In this document: positions 34,411-48,100 of the stretch, one piece after another
Numbering within the stretch: position 1 is the stretch's first letter
How the letters are laid out: the number at the start of each line of letters is the position of its first letter
Source: Lingula anatina
Lineage: Eukaryota > Brachiopoda > Lingulata > Lingulida > Lingulidae
Direction: 5' to 3'
Length of the DNA stretch: 64,000 bases
NCBI RefSeq assembly: GCF_001039355.2
Contig: NW_019775499.1
Coordinates: 237,481-301,480, forward strand
The notes under the pieces: model-generated
What the model saw: only the letters and a program-made list of their open reading frames with translations
Told to the model about the DNA's origin: nothing
Databases searched by the model: none
Made by a program: the position numbers and the translations under genes

Positions 34411-37400
34411 AATTGTTCTTTTTGAATTTTTTGAGTCAAATATGGGATAGATGGCGTGTTCTCGGACTGAAAATCCGTAAAAATTTTGAGTAGGCGGGTT
34501 ACATCCTATGAATGGTAATACACATGAAAGAAAAGGAGTTCGATCTTCACTTACAGATTAACGCATAATGGGAAATGTTTTCTTTAAGGTGATCCAATAA
34601 AACGACAAGGATTCTTTCTTAGCATAAATGTTTTATCGATATCGTCGTACTTTTAAGTCTTTCAATTCCGATGAACGATGCAATTGAACAAACACATGGA
34701 TTGTAATGCATCACACTGCAATATTTCTTAGCCCAAATACTATGCTTAAAATGCAGCACAAAATAAGCAGCATTAGACCATTATATAATACACAAGAGAA
34801 AATGGTCACAAGTTTGCCTTATGTATATTTTTTATAAAAGCTCGGTGCATAACTTGTTTTGTAATTTTCATATATTTATGCACTGCAGTGTAACTCTAAC
34901 ATTTGCTACACTGCAATCGCGATGAAATACGGTAGTTTTGGAATTATCAAAAAGACAGTTCTTCTTTTCAATGAGAAAATCAATTTCTTGCCAGAAATTT
35001 GTAAAACGAATTGTTATTTAGCGGACCAACGTACAACGCATGTAAATGCAATGGGCATAAAAAGTGTCAGTCGTATACACACGACTTAAAATGAATGTTT
35101 CAATTAAATGATTATGCACAGGGTACTATGGTGCATTAGAAAGGTTTTAATTTCTTGCTCAAATGATATTATCATTCCTCTTTTATTTAAATATATTAGG
35201 AAAATATAGCATACAGGAATTAAAATTGTATATTATATATAGATAGGTGTCCAGATATTTGTCAGTGCATAGAAGTTGTTTGAATTGAAATAATGCATTT
35301 CTTTGGTAGTCAGATATTTGTGAAAATTGGTCTCTGGCTGCATATTTCAGAACCCACCATTCTTTCTTTTTCAAAAGGGTGGGCATTGTTAACTCAGTCT
35401 TGTCGAACAATAATGCTACTGTTAAGGCCTAACCTGAAAATGGTGTCCACAACACATGTTGTCAATTGCAAATAAAACGCAGGTTCATAAAATGGGTCAC
35501 TAATTCTTCGTATAAATGCGTATGTAATCTCTGGTCTTTCTGTGTTTCTTAGGTAACCCAGAAATTTCTATATGCTATATGATTCATCTTTTGCGCATGT
35601 ATCTAAATGTGTGTCAGCGACTTGCAATTTCACATATGCATCATATTGTAACCATTTAGATATTTGTATGTCAACTAGGTTTTCGTATTTTCAAGATTTC
35701 AAAATTAAATATTCTCTCTTTGTTGCATTTTCTCAGAATGATACAAGATTTACCATATTTGCATTTAAGACGTTATTGTTGAGCGTTTCATACTTGATAC
35801 TTATAATGTTATCAATATTGTGGAAGCACTTCTTTTCAAGTTATAACCAATATCAGCGATTTATTCATCTTACTGGGAAGATGACTTCATAGGACCCATC
35901 TCTGAACATTAGATCTATTCAAGATTTAATGTATATTATTTGAAGGAATCACTTTTATTATTTCATATGAAAACGCCTTTGGGAACTCAGATCATTTGAA
36001 GATATGGCCAATGTCAATGATTGATAAATACATATATGAATGTATGTAAGAGGATCTCTAATAGTGAATTAAGTCAAGTATGGTATATTTAGTTATATAG
36101 CAATCAAATAATTAAGTTGTCCATTCGTGCCAATGTGATGTTTAAGTGATGGTAGTAGAATCAGATTGCGATGCTGTGTAACACAACTATTATTAATAGA
36201 TGATTTTTAAGTCATTAAATGACTACGTATTTGATTCAAGAAATGCCATGCGACTTTGTTTCTTTATATGCACTTTCAAGTCAAACACTCTTGACAACAG
36301 AAATAATACACAGCTCTGAAAACTGGGTTCAAGTTTCTTTGAAAATTTTAAAGCTCAGCCTGTTGGAAAATGAAAAGATGCAGCATCCATTTTCGAAGTT
36401 TTTGTAAAAAATCTAAAGTATTATGAGGCTTTGAACAGAAATTGGAAGCATTAGTTTTACTTAAAAACGATCCAGTTTGAATACGATTTCACCTTTTTGA
36501 ACCGACCACATGCATAACACATTAGGGGAATTGCTTCCATAGCACAAATTCTTCAGAACAGTTCTGATAGGCCAGCTTCTCCAAGTTTGGCATCAAAATT
36601 TTTGCATACAGACTAGATAAGTTTTCCTGTCCCAGAAAGATAACAAAAATTAGGACCGACAGAATTCGAAAAACTAACGCAACACCAACCAGTCTGCCGA
36701 GTTAAGGCAGGTCGGGGTTTCAGAAAAAAATTTAGGAAAATATTGTTGACTATACAGAAAAAAAATAACTTCTTGAACGCACTTACAAGTACTTTTCTTG
36801 TAGAGGCAATTTTTGTTCAGAACATCAAAGACGGGTCTTATATACGTGCGTTCCGTTGAATATTCTGAAACATTTCTCAACACAAAGGTACCTTTCTAAA
36901 ATGTACGCTTTTCATTTTGTAATATGGTAGTTTCAAAATTAATTTTGTATATTTCCCGCAGACAATAGTCTACCCTTTTCACTGCTTTTTTTTGCAATCT
37001 ATACTATCTCTGAATTTCTGTTTTTCCTTCGTGAAAAAATTTCTACATTTCTGATGAGTCTATATAGTCTTCAGCAAACCCATCCGATGTTTTTGTTAAT
37101 AAGATAATGGTATCGTCTTTCGAGGTCAAATTTCGAAAACGTGTTCCAAATACAAAATTAAAGCCAATATTTAAAAAGATTAAGAAATTACGGATTTCAG
37201 TTTGCATTCTTTCTTTTCCTCCGAACCAGTAAGACCGTTGCACGAAAATATAGTCATGTTGGAGAAAGAGATTATGCACCACTTAAAAACGGTGTTACAT
37301 GCTGAAACCTTCCAATATTGACCGATGCGCAAATATTTCGATATTCGCCCCCCTAATACAACTTGAGCCGCTGCCAGAACGGTTTTGTTCGCCAAACAAA

Positions 37401-39155
37401 AGGTTAGGCGTTTGATGCAACGACTAGGTCTCAAAGACTGCATTCAGATTATTTGCACAGAAAATATAATCCAGAGCTTCCCAATGCCACGTTTGTCGGG
37501 GTAATGAATGGGGTTTTTAAGCTAGCCGTCCTCGAGCATTCTCCTCCGACTTCAGTCACACTTCATTCGCTTACCGGGCCTGGTGAAAGCTATTGCGTAG
37601 AGAATAGGGGGATTGCATATCCTGTGCTAATCAGTTCGAGGGAACTTCAACGTATTACTATGCTTTTAGAAATTAGCACTCGCCTCTGGAGTGGTTGCCA
37701 TAGAAGGGAAATTTCACTCAATGATCGTGCTTGAGGTTTTGAAATGCTGGCTATTTCAGGACTCATTTTCTAACAAGTCGTGGTTAACCGTTCACCGCGC
37801 AATAACCAAGAACAAAAAATGTGTAAAAACAAAACATTTTTAGTTCACAAAACCCATTGGAGACACATTCAAGACCGACTCAAGTAGCTTAAACTAAGCG
37901 ACAATCACAGATGCTTACTGGATATTACAGGTCTCTTAATTTGTACTTGATCACTTTGGGCTAATGGTTATGCATGGCATAGCGCCAATGATAGCCTCCG
38001 AGCTCCCTGCATATATGTATATGGCTTTCGTTGGCCCCTGACCCCGGGAGACACGAATCAAAGCACCCGAGCAGGGATACGGGAATGCCTGGCTCAAATC
38101 ACAATACCACATCCAAACCCGAAGAATGATCACAGAACAAAACTTGCCGACCATCACAATACGGAGCAATTCAGATATATCTGGGCCTGTGTAAACACCC
38201 CAGCCTTCCGTGTCATTTTCATGAGAAAAGAAATGAAATGTCAACAATGCGTCCCCAATTTTTTTCTTTCAGTACTCGAATGAAGACCATACATTGAAAT
38301 TTCCCAACTGTTCAGTGTGTCATATTGTTCGTCCTGACAATCGTCTGCTGGGGAAAACGATTTCAAACCTTCGGGAATTGAATAGTTAGCTGAACACATA
38401 ATAAATGCCCAATGGTACTTCAAAGAGTAAGAGGTCTTTCAAACGTGGATCAAAACATTAAAAGGTCATGAACAACGTCAACAGCGACGAAAAAATACCA
38501 AAATCTGTCCAGCAATTGAAAATAAAACAAAATGTGTTTACACTCGTAAAACAGCACCGTTTAACAAACAAAATCCCATGGTACTTGCTTAATATTGTGT
38601 GAATAAAAAAAAACTTTAAACCGACACACATGATCAATTCAAAAAGTAGATATGCATCAGTCGTTTACAAATTACAACTTAATAAAAGCAGTGCTTCAAA
38701 TTAACACAGCATAATTAATCTAGCCATCCATTTTCAAACCATGATCAACGTTTTTTTTCTCAGAAAAATAACATGCACGGTGTGGCAAATTTAAACAATA
38801 CTAAAGTGACATTTCACTCATTTTTGTGCCATCGTGCATACTGTATAAACTTACATTGATAACAAACATGAATAAATAAAGCGTATTAATATTCGCCTAT
38901 CACAATTCTTTCTTCACAATCCGTTTGACGGTTTCATGCGTATATCAAGGACTATCATTTCACATATTAAGTCTTAGCTTTAAATTTAATATCAACACGT
39001 CTGCAAAATCCGTCTCTGTCTAAAGAAAAAAAAACAAGTCATGCCATGCAGTGCACTCAAGAAAAGGGCACGGTGTATTACTCAATGTTAAAAAGAAACA
39101 CTCCTCCTGCGCTAACTCGTGTGCTGCTCACAGCTTCTTGGGTGAGCTCAATTAA
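34411..39155. other. Convergent intergenic region between sim and HLCS
   Basis: It contains the sim 3' UTR on the left and the HLCS 3' UTR on the right; their ends cannot be placed exactly. An ATTAAA variant on the minus strand at about 38984-38989 is a candidate HLCS poly(A) signal. Open frames in 35.1-38.5 kb are short, lack splice support and match nothing recognised. The block 37180-38440 is more complex than the rest. Confidence 0.6.
34596..34601 (+). terminator. Candidate polyadenylation signal of sim
   Basis: Canonical AATAAA 186 bases after the stop codon. Further AATAAA copies, for example 35471-35476, could serve a longer 3' UTR. Confidence 0.45.
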
Positions 39156-42100
39156 CTATCTCTCTTTGAACTTGATGAGATTCTTCATCATGTCAAAGCT
39201 GTTGCTGTCTGGTTGCACACTCAGACACCTGCCACTGGCAGCCTGCACCAGGAGGTAGCCATGTTCATCCAGCCCCGTTACCTCTACCTCCAGGTTTCCC
39301 TCTCGCTCCAGTTGGATTTGGGCACCACTGAAATAATTAAAAAAAAAATGAAAATTGACCCTTATCTGTGTGTATTTTTTAAACTCTTTTTTTTCCAATG
39401 TGTTTTAATATCTGCATCTTATGTTTTCATTTTGATCGTTTTCCAGTATTTCTGTTTTTGCCCACTTGACATTCAATAATGAAGTTACCATGAATTTGTA
39501 TTCAATTTGGTATCATTGAAGGACTTTTGAAAATAAAACGGGTTTCAAGTTAAATCTCAAAAATAAATGAAAATAAATCATTACATGCAAAAAAAAAACA
39601 TTATAATGGAAAATGAGTTCTAATGAAATTACTGTTTATATTCATGAAAACGTTTTTCTCACAAAATATCTAAAATGACAATGCTATAAATATAACAAAC
39701 TTTTCAACTTCCATAATACAACCGAAAATCAAATAACTTAAGAATTCTGTCATATCACCACAGGAAAAAATCTTAGATGAAAAGATATAAAGAAACATGA
39801 TGATTGATTATGAATACCAATCTACAAAATTGCAGTGAAAGGACAACATCCCTTGACCACAAGAGCACTGGTTGATGAGCTCAGAATAATTCAAAATAGC
39901 ATAGAAAGTATGTATAACAAGGAAAATCATTTTAAAAAATTTTGAAAAAAAAAATGTGTTTAATTCTTGAAAAAATGTTTTGCCTCTGAGATAATTGAAC
40001 TGCCAAGACATTTTGGACAGGACCCAATCACTCAATATTTTAATACATAAATAAATATAAATAAATGAACAACACTGCTGCTTTTTTAAAAAATTCTCAT
40101 GAGTTGCGTCTTTTTTTACTGCCAAGTAAAATATGAAGACCACCCTCATGGCTTTCTCTTTGTGGACTAATCTAACATCCCATCACACAGGCCTTTTATC
40201 TTACAACTGTTATTAATTGAATGCTAGCATTATTTGCATCTCAGAGATGAATTGCTTCCTGGATAGGTTCTGCCGAAGTAAACCCTTTTTTGGGGTAGTT
40301 AAAATAAACAAAAAAAATTTTTATTGGTACTTAAATTTCACATAACATTTTATTAAACATTTACACATAGAGTATTTTTTTTCAATAAAAAACATTTATT
40401 AATGAATAGAGAAAATAAATATTTGTTTTTTTTTAAATCAAATTCTGATCTTTTATTATTATAAATAAATAATAAATATTTAAATATTATAAAAATGGAG
40501 GTAAGCTAAATATACATAAAATTTAATGAAGACTCAGTTGCCTATGTCAAGATGAAAACTAATTTCAGATGTTATATGTTTTTTTTTTTTTTTTGTTATC
40601 AGCTTTACATAGTTGGCCTATAATATTTTCAAATCCTAAATTGCACAAAGATGAAAAAATTGGCAAAACTTAAGAATAATGTTCTTATGGAAAAAGAAGA
40701 AAAAAATGTATCCACTTCAAATGTTTAGTATCTTAACTCTAATATATATACATAAAACCAGTAAAACCATAATAAATTAAAAATATATTCAATGACCACA
40801 AAAGTTAACATGAAAAAAAGGGGCCAGATAGAATAACACTCCTTGAATGTATAGTGAAACAACCTACATCAACATGACCAGGCTACAGAAATACCTTCAC
40901 CTTAAAAGTCCAGAAAGGCCAAATGGCCATGTAACCTCAGAAGATTGACAAATTGACAAATTTGTTAAACATGACTGGCTTGAGGGAAGCACTGACCACT
41001 GAGGCCTACACATGTTCTAATTAATCATCAATATCTTTACCAAAGCTGCATAAATGAAGCAAGACCTGAGCCAGGTTAAGTAAAGAGTGTATGATATCAG
41101 GTGTGACAGAGGCTCACTGGGCCGTGTGACCTGTGACGGGAGAGATGGGGAGAGAGAATCTGATTAACCACTTGAGCTGCCAGAGACTTAGAGCGATCCC
41201 TTACATTTGACATTGAGTGGATTTTAGCAACTGAAAGCAACAAAGGTTATTGTTGTAGGTTTGCTTAGTCAATATCCTCAGCCTGCCAACACTGTGTGTT
41301 ATCTATTGACCACAGTGCGAGGGGAACAATTGACAGGGGGATGTCTGTCCAGGCGTGACCTTTTCCTGCCATCGGTCAGTCAATACTCCACAACCAACAC
41401 GGTGTAAGGGAGTGACTGACAGAATGGGAACAACAACAATAAAAAATCTGCCATGAAATCCCATGCTGAAGTAGTCATTTACACGTCAGTTAAGTGATCG
41501 ATACAAGGTGTGGATTTTACTCGCTGCTCCCACAGACAATTGAAATTCAATAAATATTAAATGAAACCGCAGAGAAGGGATGAAAAGAAAACAAACAAAC
41601 AGCTACGGGGTTTAAGGGAAGCCATGAGTGACTCACATTCATCATAATTCTTCACCGCATATGAAAGGTAGAAGTGGTGCAGGTCGATTTAGTTTTAACT
41701 GCCATCTTTTGGTTAACGATATTTTAAAGTGAAAAGCTAGCTCGTGTATACACCGCAAAGGGAATATCAAACAAATTATGTAACACCTTGCTTTCACACC
41801 TAATTGTGTTGTTTTGCTTATATTATGGTGTTAGTCAGTAGAAATGACGTAACACCGAGAAATGTCCACATAATCATTCGCTTCCCAGCAAATTAGATTA
41901 TGTAAAAGTTTGCCTTACCTTTCATCGATCTTACATGCATTAAGCGAACGATCGACGCGCCGCCTTTTGGCGTCATGCCGCGCGCTCATGGACACGCCAT
42001 AAGTCACACAACCATCACTGCGCACATTCTAATTTCAGAAAAATATGCAGTCGCTCCATTTGTGCATGTCGTCTTGGCTGCATCAATCGCCTATGCCAAG

Positions 42101-45100
42101 GGTTCACAAACTCACAACGAGGGAAAGCTCCGTTTTCTTTAGAGCATACATATGGCTAAGAATAGAGTCTGCTTGTATCCAGACAGCAATTTTATGCAGA
42201 GAATAGGTTTATTGACACGCTCTGGCAATAACGTATTAAGAGGCCAGTCAAAGATCACACAGTCCATTGTATACATGGTGGGAGAGAAAAATGCTATTTG
42301 TTCATATTACTTATTCGTCCAGAAGCACTGTTTCTTTGACATTTAAAATCTAATGCATCAAAGCCCTTTTAATGTAAGTAATCTATCCTGCATATTTATT
42401 TTGTCTTTAAAAATCATGCATACTTACAATGCTGTATTTCAGTGCTTTCAAACAATGGAGGTGCGAAGGTAAACACGGCGTGGTCACCAGATTGAAAAGT
42501 GAGCTGGCCACTCTTATGTAACCCATCAATAACATTACATCACCAACATAAAAGAGCAAACACTTTAAGTGACATAAAGCCAGTCAGATCTGCACTTGGG
42601 ATAATTTGTTTTGTATCACAACAATGGCTGTTTGTGCCTTGCCTTCGGCCCATGACTTTGATTATAACCCAAGGGGGTTCGATACCCATCAACATCGACC
42701 AAATAAATTCAATATATCCAATTAAACAATAATTAAGATGGTACGGGTCGATCGTTGTTCATGAAGGCTCAGCCACTTCATCAGGTAGCTGGCAAAATAT
42801 CCTCAGGCTTTTACCTCAATATTGTACCATGACCGCATGAAAAACAGGCTACATTACGCCATAAAAACCCCCGGGGAAAGGAACCCCGATTTGCTGAAGG
42901 CAATTTCTTTTATCCCCTTTGTCTCCAAGTTACAGATATTTACAATATAATGGTAGTGTAACATATTGGTACATATGTATTCCTTACATAAAAGGTGTTC
43001 AAGTTACACAAGTTCCATAACCTAGAAAACAAAAACTGGACGCACCTGTGTAGCCAATATTTGTAATAGATCTTCAGAAAAGCATCCACTCCTTCAGTCT
43101 GAAACAGATCTACAAGTCTTTCTAAGGCAGTCACAGCGAGTGCGATTAGCTGTTCAGTTGAGCAAAGTGGCAGGGAGGTCCCGTTCTCTTGGTTGTACTG
43201 CTTGATGATGTCATTGATGCAAATTGTGGGGTTGCTGTTGCTCACATTAAAACCACAACCTAAAATGGTGACAAAAAAATTAATTAAAAATTGAAGAAAG
43301 AAAAAAATTTGATTATGTTTCTGAATAAAATATATAAGTAATTTTATATTGTCTCTAAAAGTGCTTTAATTGACCACTTGTACTATAAATAAAATATAAG
43401 AAAGATATAAATCATGTAAAGTAAGTCAAAAAATATTGAAGCTTCTTGCTTGCACTAAAGCTCTCTCAGTTACCTAACCTAACATTAATACTGAGGTCAA
43501 GTTTGCTAATATTTTTATTGCCAAATTATCCTGAAAATTTAACTTCAGGGTATTGGCACAACTGGTGACATTCCAGCTCATTGAACACATACTATTCTGA
43601 AACTATCCTCCAGTTATTTACCGGGCCGTGTTATTAGGAAACAAAGAACAAGGATTTATCAAAATGACTTTTTGATCTTTGGTGACCACTACCCTCAAGA
43701 TGAATTTTTCGACTCTGCCTGAATGATTATGGCGCGTGCCAGAGTGCCGCTATTTTCTCAACAGATGATGTAAGTTTTGTTCATAAGTTAAGAAGGCAGG
43801 CAGACAGAGTATGCATATACCTGCAATTAAGATCGATAAATCAATGTTGCTGAATCTTTAAAATCCATGCAAGAGAAGGTGACGTAATAGTATAGACTTA
43901 CCAATGACAGCATGGACTACTCCATGCATTATTGTGGAGTTAACAATGACACCTCCCAGCTTGATGACGTTGTTGTAGTAAATATCATTGGGCCATTTTA
44001 GACGTAAACAGATGTCCTATAATGACAAAGAATTAAAATGTTGTTAAAATTTTGTTTTCCAATAAAAGTATTACAATGAAACTGCAGACAACAGATATCT
44101 AACCTTGATAAAATTCTTTTTCCAATTTTGATATCAAAACTTTCCAGAATAAATAATACAAATACTGATTCAATGTAAAACTGATAAATACTTAATATTA
44201 TAACAATGAATAAAAAAAAAGGATTGTGCCCAATTTTAGATTGTAAAAGCTTTTGGTAAAAATATGAAAATTACATAATATGGCTGGTGCTGCATCTCAG
44301 AATGGCGCCTGCCCCATCTTTCTTTATTTTTCTCCACTTTTTGACCATTGTTCTAGTCACGTATGTAGTAATGATTGTTTACAAGTTGGCCAGAAACAGT
44401 AATTATAACTCAACACTGAATGCATTAGACCCAATTCAGCTGGAAAATCATGGGAGCATGTGAAGTCCTTGACTTTCTTCATCTATAATGTCATGTGACT
44501 ATTGCAAATGTTTATCCTTCTGTTAAAGGCAGTTTGAAAAGATCAAAAGGCTAGCCCGTGGAATGGTCAGCTTTTGTTGTGGACATTGCACATGGCTGAC
44601 CACCTGCTTGACCAGTGAACGTTGGTCAACATTGCATCCAAATATGATAATTCTAGTGTACAGGTCTAATGAGCACTTTATGTAAGCCAAACAGACTTTC
44701 AAATTTTTCACAACACATTTTATCAAGTAATGGACAATCTGTGTGACTGTCACAACTTAAAAAGTTTCTACAATTCTATGCTCCATGTCTTTTGATATAT
44801 GTTTATGGTTTACTTAAATAGACTGGTACATTACTTATTTAAAACAGGTAATTCATTAGCAAAAAGGGGATTTACTGCAATTATTAATAAATGATTTGGT
44901 AAAAGTTCTCAAAGGACCTTCAGAACACAATGAATCACATCCACACTCTTACAAAAAAGTCCTATAGGATCCTATAAGACCCTACAGGATTATATAGGAA
45001 ATTGGCCCAAATTCCTATAGGCTCCTATAGGATCTTATAGGATCCTATAAGACTTTTTCAGCATACTTTTTCAGTTCCTAAAATGCTTTCATTGCACAAA

Positions 45101-48100
45101 TTAAAAGTGTGTCTCAAAGAATTTTCAAAAATACATGATGGCCTTTTATTTTTAGAAACACAATTAATCAGTAAATGTCTTAACAATTCATTCGGTCTTT
45201 TAAGGCTTTGGTCTAAAAGGCTTTACATGTCTACCACATGATCCGTAAGAAAAACAATTTCACCATCACTGGATATCAGTTAATGTTGCTTTGAAAACCA
45301 TTGATAATCTCATTATAAAATGTGATTGACTGGTTTATCAGCCAGTGTAGCGTACTATGTTTAGTCGCCTCAGGGGGATAGATAACCACTAACACAATCG
45401 CAGTGCTCTAATATACAACTACGCCATTACGCTCGATATGATTCCTACACACGCATCAGTTTATGAATGAAACCGCCAGTGGAGTCGCTGTGTTAGTAAA
45501 TGGATTATCGAAAAACATTTCGATAGACATGCATCATAATTAGCTAAATCAGATTGAATCAGTGTCATTGAGCATGTTGTTTCCTTTGAAATATATGCTG
45601 ACAGTTTGGGTCAGATAACAGGATGGGAACGCTCATATACGGACATTTGAGGTAAGCATATGTTTTATTTTAAGGAAATGATTGAATGTTTCTGAAAGTA
45701 TAAAACCAACGAGGATGGGGACGTGGAATGACATGAACACTAATACTTCAAATGCTTTTCTAGCATCTTTCGCACATCATGATACTCACTACGGTAACTA
45801 TACTATCTAAAATAACGTCAGTCTGTATGAAATTGCCAATGGAGCGAATTAATGGCTGTAATGACAGGGTGAATTAGTTACTGTTGTGAATTAAGCAAAT
45901 TAATTACTGGATACATAAATTAATACATTTCCAATGGGCATGGTATTGTAATTAGCTTTGATGAGCCGTTTTGTTTTTGACTAGCAATGAACTGATGCCA
46001 CATCCATTGAAACAATATCAAATCAAAGGATTACAGTACACTGAAGGGAAGTGAACAATTCAGAAAAAAAGCCAATTATGTAGCTGTGTACTCCAACCCA
46101 TCTTATATTTGTTTGTATTGGATTTAATGAACCTTAAAAATGACATTTTTGTTCCTTAAAAAGGTTAAAATCTGCCCCATGTGCTTTCAAAATGAAGGGG
46201 ATGAAGGGAAGAGAAGCTGCATAAAACAAAGAAATGCATACAAACTGCTCAAAGGTAATGATCAAAGGTCTGTTTAAACAAGGGATGATTTGGACTGAAA
46301 ACGGACCAATATGTCGGTGGTCTGTAAATTACATACCAGATCTGGCTGATGAGCAAAATATACTGTGAAAAATGAGTATACAATGTACCTGATATCCAGG
46401 CATACTAGTGACAGCCTCCACCACTGCTGCAGAGGTGATGTGTTGAATAAAAGCCAGACGTTGTCCCAGTTTGGATTTCAGTGGGATTCTCAAGTGCAGA
46501 GTGAACAAGGCACATCCTCTAGGACTCAACCATGTATTTTCACCGCGACCTAGAAAATAAGATCAAGAGGACAAGATTTGTTGTGTGCCGTTATAAGTAT
46601 ATAAGGTGTTGCATGAATGCAACTTAGTCTGTTGTTATCACTTTTCAGGTGATTATTACTCTTATAATCCAATAATCCATGAACTCTCTGAAATCATTAA
46701 CCCAACAGGCAGATATATTATAAATTTATTATTGATGTAAATTTGGCATTTACGCTTTTAACACAGAAGTATGTTCATTTCAGCTTTCATGAAAAATGTT
46801 TGTTTTCTTGCTTATGCAATTAACATTTTATTGGAAAATTCTCACACACTGGGCAAACAAACCTGTAGTAAAAAGCAGTAGCATAGTTTTTCCTATCATG
46901 TACTAGATATGAAGCAAAATTAGATATATCTCCCAAAATCAATATCACAGAAAGATTATACTGATGCACCAGTGCAAAATCTAGGCCACCTTATTTAAAG
47001 CTATCTTTACCTTTGCCACTGGTTTGTTGACCTGCGATAGCTATAAGTCCAATATCTTCAGGCACAGAAAAAAGTAATCTTATAGATAAAAAAGAAAAAA
47101 AAAGAATTAAATAGGGGTTAAATGTTCAGATAAGTGACTATACTCAAGCATTTCAAAAATTCACCAAAACACAGTAGCATAGTTTTTCATTGCGTTAGAT
47201 GTTCAAATAGGGGCTCATGCCAGTGCCACCTATATGTAAAATCTGAAATTAACACTCTCATTAAAAAAGATTGTTGCCCATACTGATAACCACATTAATT
47301 ACAGAATATTAAGGCCAAAGAACTTTGCATAAAAATCTGGAAATTTTTTTAATAATATTGCATAGATGGGTAATATAACAAAATTAGTAAGGCAAAATTT
47401 CTGCATACATACGAATATCTGTCTGCTTCTCAATGAAGTCATGGATTTATGAAAATCATTCTTTTTTTATATGTATACCTACATACACATTTAGAAAAAC
47501 AGACATACTAATCTCATTAATGATAGAAAACTCTGTCCATGAGCCCCTTTTCTAGGCTTTTATACTTTTATAGTCAATACTAACTCAACATACCCATCCA
47601 ACACAGGCATAGTAGACTGCATTACATCAGAGTAAAGTACACCCTGTCCAAGTACCCTGGTTCCCAGGTTATCTTTGTATGCTGCAAAGTCAAAATTAGC
47701 TACCCTGCTGTCCACAGCTCTAGTCAGAATAGGGAGGATATCCGGGGTGATGGTTTCTGGGAGATCACGCTTCGAGTCCAAGAAATTCAGGGTGATTTTC
47801 TGTGATTTTAGAAGGCCATTTTTGAGTCTGTGCTGTATTGAGGAGAGGAAAGCATTCCTTGTGCCCTGAAATTGACCAGAATTAAATTTAATCTAAAATT
47901 TGCTTTCAGAAATAATCTTCCAAAAATGAAAAAAAATACAATATTTTCATAGTTTTTCATAAAGTTATTTTCAGAGGATCATTATTTGGATTTGAAAAAT
48001 GGACCAAAATACAAGATCCTACACAGAGGCTCAAATTGGTAAATCATTGAATTTTAAACAGACCAAACAACATAGTAACTGATCAGACGACAAGTTTGGA

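Noticed and set aside
37453-37734. 93-codon open frame in the sim-HLCS gap
   Set aside because: No ATG start, no splice context and no recognisable protein features.
42661-42692. GGTTCGATACC, similar to a tRNA B box
   Set aside because: The upstream 60 bases form no acceptor or anticodon stem and no A box is present.
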